Positions 57,511 through 64,000 of a DNA stretch of 64,000 nucleotides are shown here, piece by piece (position 1 is the stretch's first letter; every line of letters starts with the position of its first letter). The notes beneath the pieces were generated by a model. The model ran no database searches, was not told where the DNA came from, and was given only the letters and a program-made list of their open reading frames with translations. The position numbers were made by a program, and so were the translations under genes. Origin of the DNA: CAVZRC01 sp963777695 (GTDB taxonomy: Bacteria; Planctomycetota; Planctomycetia; Isosphaerales; Isosphaeraceae); assembly GCA_963777695.1 (NCBI GenBank), contig CAVZRC010000003.1, positions 620,001 through 684,000 of the forward strand. The letters run 5' to 3'.

Positions 57511-60500
57511 TCAGATCGAGTTGATGGCCGAGCAGAGCGAATTGGCCGCGTTGCACGCGGAGGAGTTGATCGAGCCGTTCTTCGACTGCGAATCGATCTG
57601 CGTCAGCAGATCCAGGATGCCGCACGTCGAGTTGTTCGAGAGGCCGAGTGCCGACCCGTTGTACCCGACGTTGTAGGTGTCCGCCCCGAGGCCACCGGAG
57701 GAAACCGTGAAGCCGCAGGAGCTACCGTAGGAGCCACCCGCCAGGTTGCTGTTGGTCACATACGCGCAGAGGGCAGTCGAAAGCACCTGGCCACACGCCT
57801 GTTGATTCGAGTTGCCGTAGGAGAGCGTCTTGCAATAGGACGCCACCTGAGTATTGGTGCAACCCTTCAAGTTGCCGAACAGGTTCGGGCAAGTGGCCGC
57901 CAGCCAGTTACCGAGATTCTTGCAGCTCGACCCGCCGTTGAGACAATTGATCAGCGACTGGCCCTGCGAGCCACACCAGAACGAGCAGTTCTGGGTCTGG
58001 CTCGAGCAGACGCTGGAACCGACCACAACCTGCTCGTTCGAGTCATTGTTATCGGTGGCGACGTTGTTGTTGTGGTCGCCGCTATAAGAGGAATCCCACT
58101 GGTACGTGCCCGACACCGCGCCGGTCGTCGGCAAGGTGTAACCGGTCGGTGTCGTGTACGTCCCATTACCGTTCACGTTCACCGTCTCCGTATCCACCAA
58201 CGTCCCCTTCGGATTGTAGAGGGTGAAGGTGATCGTGCCCGTCGGGTCGAAGCCGCCGGTCAGCGAGGCCATGTCCTTGAGCGTCAAGGCCGAGGTGCAC
58301 TGGGTATTAGACGAGCTGGCGGTCGTGCTGATCGACGGAGAGGCCGCGCCCACCACCACCTGCTCGTTCGGGTCGTTGTTGTCGCTGGCCGAGTAGTTGG
58401 AACTATTGCCGCTATAGGAGGAATCCCACTGGTAGGTCCCGGTCACCGCGCCGATGGACGGCAACGAATATCCCGTCGGTGTGGTGTACGACCCGTCACC
58501 GCTCACGTTCACCGTCTCGGTATCCACCAATGCCCCGCTCGGATTGTACAGGGTGAAGGTGATCGTACCCGTCGGGTTGGAACCGGCGGCCAGTGAGGCC
58601 GTGTCCTTGAGGATCAACGACGAGGAAGCCGTTGCACTGGTCGTGCTGGGCGTCGTGCTGATCGACGGGCTTTCGCCGGCCATCTCCGGCTCGCTGCCGA
58701 GGGTGCCCGCAACCCCCTTGTTGTTGGTGTCGCCGCCGTAGACCGCGACCCACTCGTACGTGCCGGCCACCGTGGGCACGTAGCCACCGGGTTTCGTACC
58801 GGTGCCCGTGGAATAGGTGTTGTTGCCGCTGACCGTGACCACGTCGCTGTAGACGTTGTTGCTATCGTTCGCATTGGGTGTGACCCCAGGTGCGAAGAGG
58901 TAGAAGGTGATCGTCCCGGTCGGGTTGTAGCCGCCGGACAGATTCGCCGTGTCGGATAGCGGCGTGGTCGGCGTGGCGGACGTCGTCTGGGCCGGCGTCG
59001 TCGTGCCGGTGTTATTCGTCACCTCCGCCGTGGTGGGGCATGTCGTGCCGCCGTTGTCCGACGAGATGAAGCGATCCTCGGCATGATAGAGGATCTCGGC
59101 GCTGTCCGGACCATACGCATCATTGTTCTCGTTCGGCTCGAACTGGTTGATCGCGGGACCGCACACGAAATCGATCTGGTAGTAGGTCTTCGGGATCGCG
59201 ACCGTCAGAGAATGAGTACCCGGGCCGAAGGTCCCGGTAGCCTCCTGGTAGATTACCTGCTGGTAGGCCGTGGCGTCGCTGAAGGAGGATCCCGGCGCGT
59301 AATAGCTCACCAAAGTGAGCTGGTCAGTCATGCCCGCGGTCACCGTGAATGTGGCTGTGACCGTGTCACCCTGTTGCGTGTTGCCGCCAAGGTCGGTCAC
59401 CGTAGTGGAGCAGTTGCTCGGGGTGGTCACCTTGTAAGAGACGTTGATCGGCGCACAAGTAGGGATCAGATAATCGTCGAAATCAATGCCGGAATAGCTG
59501 TTACCGGCCGTGGCGTTGATCGTGTAGTACGTGTCCCCGGCGCTCCCGTTCGGCCCTCCGCCCGTTTGGATATACGCCGTCGGAACGACCTCTTGCACGT
59601 AATAGGTCGCCGCGGTGGTTACCGTGAAGCTGTAGGCGCCGTTGGTCGCGGTCGTGGCCGTGGCGATCAATGTATCGCCGCCGCCGCCGATCTGTAAGCC
59701 CGTATTGCCGTTCGACGACTCGTAAAGGTCGATAGTCACGCCGCTTTGCGGGGTGTCATCGGACGAGTAGCCGTTGCCGGTCTGATCGAGGTACTTGAAC
59801 CCGCTGATCAGGATGTTACCTAGCTTTACCGGCCCCCCGGGCGTCGTGGTGATGCTCGGGCTGGCCTGGGTGATGACTACCGGCTCCGACGCGGCGCCGC
59901 TGGTTACCGACGCGTTGTTGCTGTCGCCGTTGTAAGTCGCCACCCAGTAGTCGGTGCCCGTCGCGGTGGCCGTGTAGCCGACCGACGTCGACGTGCCGCC
60001 CGAGAGCGGCACGTTGGTGTCGGTGTACAGCGGCGTACCCGTACCCGCCGAATTGCTGTAGAGCTTGAAGGTGACCGTGCCGCTCGGGTTGTCACCGCCG
60101 CTCACCGTCGCCTTGTCGGCAATCGAGGTGCCAACGGTCGCCGTGGCCGGCTGCTGCGCCGTATTGATCGACGGGCTGGCGGCGGTGACCACCACCGGCT
60201 CGGAGGCCGCACCGCTCGTCACCGCCGCGTTGTTGCCGTCGCCGTTGTAGGTCGCCACCCAGTAGTCGGTACCCGTCGCCGTCGCCGTGTAACCGACCGA
60301 CGTCGCCGTGCCGCCCGACAGGGCCACGTTGGCGTCGGTGTAGAGCGGCGTCCCGGTACCGGCCGAGTTGCTGTACAACTTGAACGTGACGGTGCCGGTC
60401 GGGTTGTAACCGCCGCTGACGGTGGCCTTGTCGGCGATCGACGTCCCGACGACGGCTGTCGCCGGTTGCTGCGCCGTGGTGATCGACGGGCTGGCCGTGG

Positions 60501-63500
60501 TGATCGAGACCGGCTCGGAGGCCGCACCGCTGGTCACCGACGCGTTATTGCTGTCGCCGTTGTAGGTCGCCACCCAGTAGTCGGTGCCCGTCGCCGTCGC
60601 CGTGTAACCGACCGACGTCGCCGTGCCGCCCGAGAGCGGGACGTTGGCGTCGGTGTAGAGCGGCGTCCCGGTACCGGCCGAGTTGCTGTACAACTTGAAC
60701 GTGACTGTCCCGCTCGGGTTGTAGCCGCCGCTGACCGTCGCCTTGTCGGCGATCGAGGTCCCGACCGTCGCCGTCGCCGGCTGCTGGGCCGTGTTGATCG
60801 ACGGGCTGGCCGTGGTGATCGAGACCGGCTCGGAGGCCGCCCCACTCGTCACCGACGCGTTGTTACTGTCACCGTTGTAGGTCGCGACCCAGTAGTCGGT
60901 ACCGGTGGCCGTTGCGGTGTACCCCACCGACGTGGCAGTGCCGCCCGAGAGCGCCACGTTGGGGTCGGTGTAGAGTGGCGTCCCTGTGCCCGCCGAGTTG
61001 CCATAGAGATAGAAGGTCACTGTCCCGCTCGGGTTGTAGCCGCCGCTGACCGTCGCCTTGTCGGCGATCGAGCTGCCGACGAGGGCCGTGGCCGGCTGCT
61101 GGCTCGTATTGATGGCCGGGCTGGCCGGACTGACCAAGACAGGCTCGGACGCGGTGCCGCTCGTGACCGACGCGTTGTTGCTATCGCCGTTGTACGTCGC
61201 CACCCAGTAATCTGTACCTGTCGCCGTCGCCGTGTAACCCACCGACGTCGCCGATCCGCCCGAAAGCGGGACGTTGGCGTCGGTGTACAACGGCGTGCCC
61301 GTACCCGCCGAGTTGGCGTAGAGGGCGAAGCTCACCGTCCCGGTCGGGTTGTCACCGCCGCTGACCGTCGCCTTGTCGGCGATCGACGTGCCGACGACGG
61401 CCGTGGCCGGCTGCTGCACCGTGTTGATCGTCGGGCTGGCGGAAGTGATCGACACCGGCTCCAAGGCCGTACCGCTGGTCACCGATGCGTTGTTGCTGTC
61501 GCCGTTGTAGGTGGCGACCCAGTAGTCCGTACCCGTGGCCGTCGCTGTGTAGCCGACCGACGTGGCCGACCCGCCCGAGAGCGGCACGTTGGCGTCGGTA
61601 TAAAGCGGAGTCCCCGTCCCCGCCGAGTTGGCGTAGAGGGCGAAGCTCACCGTCCCGCTCGGGTTGTACCCGCCACTCACTGTTGCCTTGTCGGCGATCG
61701 AAGTCCCGACGACGGCGCTGGCCGGCTGCTGGCTCGTATTGATGGCCGGGCTGGCGGTCGTGACCGACACCGGCTCTGAAGCCGTGCCGCTGGTCACCGA
61801 CGCGTTGTTGCTATCGCCGTTGTAAGTCGCCACCCAATAGTCGGTGCCCGTCGCCGTGGCGATGTATCCGACCGACGTCGCCGACCCGCCCGAGAGCGGC
61901 ACGTTGGCGTCGGTGTACAGTGGCGTACCCGTGCCGGCCGAGTTGCTGTAGAGGTTGAAGGTGACCGTGCCGGTCGGGTTGTACCCGCCGCTCACCGTCG
62001 CCTGGTCGGCGATCGACGTCCCGACCGTGGCCGTGGCCGGCTGCTGCGTCGTGTTGATCGTCGGGCTGGCCGGACTGACCAAGACAGGCTCGGACGCGGT
62101 GCCGCTCGTGACCGACGCGTTGTTGCTATCGCCGTTGTACGTCGCCACCCAGTAATCTGTACCTGTCGCCGTCGCCGTGTAACCCACCGACGTCGCCGTG
62201 CCACCCGACAGCGGGACGTTGGCGTCGGTGTACAGCGGCGTGCCCGTACCCGCCGAGTTGCTGTAGAGGTTGAACGTGACGGTCCCGGTCGGGTTGTACC
62301 CGCCGCTCACCGTCGCCTGGTCGGCGATCGACGTGCCGACGACGGCCGTGGCCGGCTGCTGCGCCGTGTTGATCGACGGGCTCGCCGTGGTGACCGCGAC
62401 GGGCTCCAGGGCAGTGCCGCTGGTCACCGCCGCGTTGTTGCTGTCGCCGTTGTAGGTGGCGACCCAGTAATCGGTCCCCGTCGCCGTCGCCGTGTAACCG
62501 ACCGACGTCGCCGTGCCGCCCGACAGGGCCACGTTGGCGTCGGTGTATAGCGGCGTACCCGTGCCGGCCGAGTTGCTGTAGAGGTTGAAGGTGACCGTGC
62601 CGCTTGGGTTGTACCCGCCGCTCACCGTCGCCTGGTCGGCGATCGACGTCCCGACCGTGGCCGTGGCCGGCTGCTGACTCGTGTTGATCGTCGGGCTCGC
62701 CGCACTCACGACCACCGGCTCGGAGGCCGTCCCGCTCGTCACCGCCGCGTTGTTGCTATCGCCGTTGTAGGTGGCGACCCAGTAGTCCGTACCCGTGGCC
62801 GTCGCTGTGTAGCCGACCGACGTGGCCGACCCGCCCGAGAGCGGCACGTTGGCGTCGGTATAAAGCGGAGTCCCCGTCCCCGCCGAGTTGGCGTAGAGGG
62901 CGAAGCTCACCGTCCCGCTCGGGTTGTACCCGCCGCTGACCGTCGCCTTGTCGGCGATCAAGCCGCCGACGGTGGCCGTGGCCGGCTGCTGCGCCGTGTT
63001 GATCGACGGGCTGGCGGCGGTGACCACCACCGGCTCCGAAGCCGTGCCGCTGGTCACCGATGCGTTGTTGCTGTCGCCGTTGTAAGTCGCCACCCAGTAG
63101 TCGGTGCCCGTGGCCGTGGCCGTGTAGCCCACTGAGGTCGCCGACCCGTCCGAGAGTGGCACGTTGGCGTCGGTGTACAGCGGCGTCCCGGTACCTGCCG
63201 AGTTGCTGTAGAGGTTGAAGGTGACCGTGCCGGTCGGGTTGTACCCGCCGCTCACCGTCGCCTGGTCGGCGATCGACGTCCCGACCGTGGCGCTCGCCGG
63301 TTGCTGGCTGGTGTTGATCGCCGGGCTGGCCACGACCGTCGTCACCGACTCGTTGGTCCCGTTGTCCGCCGCCCCGTTATTCAGCGTGTCGCCGCTGTAG
63401 ACGGCATGCCACGTGTACGTCCCCACCTCCGTCGCCGTGATCGCGGTCGGAGTGGTGTAATCACCATTGCCCATGACCGTCATCGTGGCATCCGCCGGAG

Positions 63501-64000
63501 GGAGGATCACGGGGTTCCCGTCCGGACCGGTCAGTGTGAAGGTGATCGTGCCGGTCGGGTTACTCCCTCCGGTCAATTCGGCCGTGTCGGTCAGGAGCGC
63601 CGTCCCGACGACTCCGCCACCGGTGACCGCCGCACTCGTCGTGATTGCCGTGGTGACGGGCATGTAATAGCCGAAGTCAACCGTCAGATCGCTGCTGCCG
63701 GGCGGCAGGTACCCCGGCGTCGTATTGCTCGGATTCGGGTTGCTGTCCAGCGCGGGGTTGCCGCCCTGGAGCGTCGGCGACGCATCGTAGCCCACCAGGG
63801 CCCCGCTGCCGGTGAAGTTACTGGCATTCACCGTCACGACGTACGTCCCGGGCACCTCGCTGAACAGATAGGCGCCGTTGCCCGAGGTCGTCGTGGTGTC
63901 GGTGACCGAGGCGCCATAGGCGTTGGTGCCGGTGAGCGTGAGCGTGACGCCGTCGATACCCGGCTCGCCCGCGTCCTGGATGCCGTCGGCGTTCTGGTCG
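57511..64000 (-). CDS. Giant secreted Ig-like repeat protein with SdrD-B-like domains (5' end outside window)
   Basis: More than 2160 residues, open to the window edge and free of frame breaks. The visible N-terminal part is an SdrD B-like fold (NADGIQDAGEPGIDGVTLTLTGTN...GAYLFSEVPGTY). One Ig-like unit follows, then eleven 105-residue units (ASPSINTAQQPATATVGTSIAD ... YNGDSNNASVTSG) with strong mutual identity. Next come a second SdrD B-like domain (GFKYLDQTGNGYSSDDTPQSGVTIDLYESSNG), a CARDB-like region, three more Ig-like units, and a C-terminal Cys-rich domain of about 150 residues (CSFWCGSQGQSLINCLNGG..CKNLGNWL). It is probably a cell-surface adhesin or matrix protein; no catalytic motif is seen. 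Confidence 0.88.
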   Translation of the reverse strand, partial: DQNADGIQDAGEPGIDGVTLTLTGTNAYGASVTDTTTTSGNGAYLFSEVPGTYVVTVNASNFTGSGALVGYDASPTLQGGNPALDSNPNPSNTTPGYLPPGSSDLTVDFGYYMPVTTAITTSAAVTGGGVVGTALLTDTAELTGGSNPTGTITFTLTGPDGNPVILPPADATMTVMGNGDYTTPTAITATEVGTYTWHAVYSGDTLNNGAADNGTNESVTTVVASPAINTSQQPASATVGTSIADQATVSGGYNPTGTVTFNLYSNSAGTGTPLYTDANVPLSDGSATSVGYTATATGTDYWVATYNGDSNNASVTSGTASEPVVVTAASPSINTAQQPATATVGGLIADKATVSGGYNPSGTVSFALYANSAGTGTPLYTDANVPLSGGSATSVGYTATATGTDYWVATYNGDSNNAAVTSGTASEPVVVSAASPTINTSQQPATATVGTSIADQATVSGGYNPSGTVTFNLYSNSAGTGTPLYTDANVALSGGTATSVGYTATATGTDYWVATYNGDSNNAAVTSGTALEPVAVTTASPSINTAQQPATAVVGTSIADQATVSGGYNPTGTVTFNLYSNSAGTGTPLYTDANVPLSGGTATSVGYTATATGTDYWVATYNGDSNNASVTSGTASEPVLVSPASPTINTTQQPATATVGTSIADQATVSGGYNPTGTVTFNLYSNSAGTGTPLYTDANVPLSGGSATSVGYIATATGTDYWVATYNGDSNNASVTSGTASEPVSVTTASPAINTSQQPASAVVGTSIADKATVSGGYNPSGTVSFALYANSAGTGTPLYTDANVPLSGGSATSVGYTATATGTDYWVATYNGDSNNASVTSGTALEPVSITSASPTINTVQQPATAVVGTSIADKATVSGGDNPTGTVSFALYANSAGTGTPLYTDANVPLSGGSATSVGYTATATGTDYWVATYNGDSNNASVTSGTASEPVLVSPASPAINTSQQPATALVGSSIADKATVSGGYNPSGTVTFYLYGNSAGTGTPLYTDPNVALSGGTATSVGYTATATGTDYWVATYNGDSNNASVTSGAASEPVSITTASPSINTAQQPATATVGTSIADKATVSGGYNPSGTVTFKLYSNSAGTGTPLYTDANVPLSGGTATSVGYTATATGTDYWVATYNGDSNNASVTSGAASEPVSITTASPSITTAQQPATAVVGTSIADKATVSGGYNPTGTVTFKLYSNSAGTGTPLYTDANVALSGGTATSVGYTATATGTDYWVATYNGDGNNAAVTSGAASEPVVVTAASPSINTAQQPATATVGTSIADKATVSGGDNPSGTVTFKLYSNSAGTGTPLYTDTNVPLSGGTSTSVGYTATATGTDYWVATYNGDSNNASVTSGAASEPVVITQASPSITTTPGGPVKLGNILISGFKYLDQTGNGYSSDDTPQSGVTIDLYESSNGNTGLQIGGGGDTLIATATTATNGAYSFTVTTAATYYVQEVVPTAYIQTGGGPNGSAGDTYYTINATAGNSYSGIDFDDYLIPTCAPINVSYKVTTPSNCSTTVTDLGGNTQQGDTVTATFTVTAGMTDQLTLVSYYAPGSSFSDATAYQQVIYQEATGTFGPGTHSLTVAIPKTYYQIDFVCGPAINQFEPNENNDAYGPDSAEILYHAEDRFISSDNGGTTCPTTAEVTNNTGTTTPAQTTSATPTTPLSDTANLSGGYNPTGTITFYLFAPGVTPNANDSNNVYSDVVTVSGNNTYSTGTGTKPGGYVPTVAGTYEWVAVYGGDTNNKGVAGTLGSEPEMAGESPSISTTPSTTSATASSSLILKDTASLAAGSNPTGTITFTLYNPSGALVDTETVNVSGDGSYTTPTGYSLPSIGAVTGTYQWDSSYSGNSSNYSASDNNDPNEQVVVGAASPSISTTASSSNTQCTSALTLKDMASLTGGFDPTGTITFTLYNPKGTLVDTETVNVNGNGTYTTPTGYTLPTTGAVSGTYQWDSSYSGDHNNNVATDNNDSNEQVVVGSSVCSSQTQNCSFWCGSQGQSLINCLNGGSSCKNLGNWLAATCPNLFGNLKGCTNTQVASYCKTLSYGNSNQQACGQVLSTALCAYVTNSNLAGGSYGSSCGFTVSSGGLGADTYNVGYNGSALGLSNNSTCGILDLLTQIDSQSKNGSINSSACNAANSLCSAINSI
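59865..63330. repeat. Eleven tandem 315-bp repeats coding Ig-like domains
   Basis: Exactly 105 codons per unit; eleven units are counted from the protein sequence. Units differ at a few sites only (SFALYANS versus TFNLYSNS or TFKLYSNS; NASVTSG versus NAAVTSG), and some differences recur in non-adjacent units, which suggests gene conversion. Antisense Arg-rich ORFs over this tract are by-products of the repeat. Confidence 0.9.

Noticed and set aside
60466..61779. 437-codon Arg-rich plus-strand ORF
   Set aside because: Antisense shadow of the 315-bp repeats; periodic sequence with no stops is a by-product.

Overview
The window looks like a high-GC planctomycete chromosome, most likely Isosphaeraceae/Isosphaerales (inferred from gene style, not from a marker gene). 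Pointers are an ECF sigma factor overlapping a giant Ser/Thr kinase with WD40 and TPR modules, Tat-leader Gfo/Idh/MocA and ThuA proteins, a PEP-CTERM exported protein, a fused Sua5/tyrosine-phosphatase, MCE/Mla transport genes and abundant REP-type palindromes. No rRNA, tRNA or CRISPR array was recognised.

Layout. 1-9.75 kb (minus strand): a four-gene anti-phage-type cassette in the order DUF499 ATPase, DUF3780 protein, DUF1156 adenine-type DNA methylase, PLD-SNF2 helicase. It has been invaded by a REP-associated tyrosine transposase (RAYT) and its GTAG-type REP palindromes; one REP cluster sits in frame inside the methylase coding sequence. 10.7-13.6 kb: mlaE-mlaF-mlaD phospholipid/lipid ABC importer. 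13.7-14.5 kb: scrambled transposase remnants. 15-25 kb: sugar-nucleotide epimerases, three membrane or polyprenol-type glycosyltransferases, an MFS transporter, a glutaredoxin and small proteins. 25-27.3 kb: a truncated and a complete methyltransferase meeting tail to tail, and a DUF4279/nuclease-like protein. 27.3-47.9 kb: housekeeping and envelope genes (glyA, accA, beta-hydroxyacid dehydrogenase, glycoside hydrolase, kinase, AAA ATPase, sterol-desaturase-like protein, PEP-CTERM protein). 48.5-56 kb: ECF sigma factor plus a kinase-WD40-TPR gene split by a 2.54-kb insertion sequence. 56.4-57.3 kb: ThuA-like protein. 57.5-64 kb: a giant secreted repeat protein (11 units of 105 residues) that runs off the right edge.

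Two cross-cutting themes matter. First, palindromic repeats: at least four sequence families share a GTAG foot, and in the family linked to the RAYT the two stem variants show compensating base changes. Second, reading-frame breaks: about twenty single-base frame changes and two CGA-to-TGA stops occur in otherwise conserved genes, including glyA and mlaF, and two of them share the same 13-base context. This fits uncorrected long-read consensus errors better than gene decay, so most broken genes are annotated as single loci. The IS-split kinase, the truncated methyltransferase, the amidohydrolase tail and the transposase fragments look genuinely broken.
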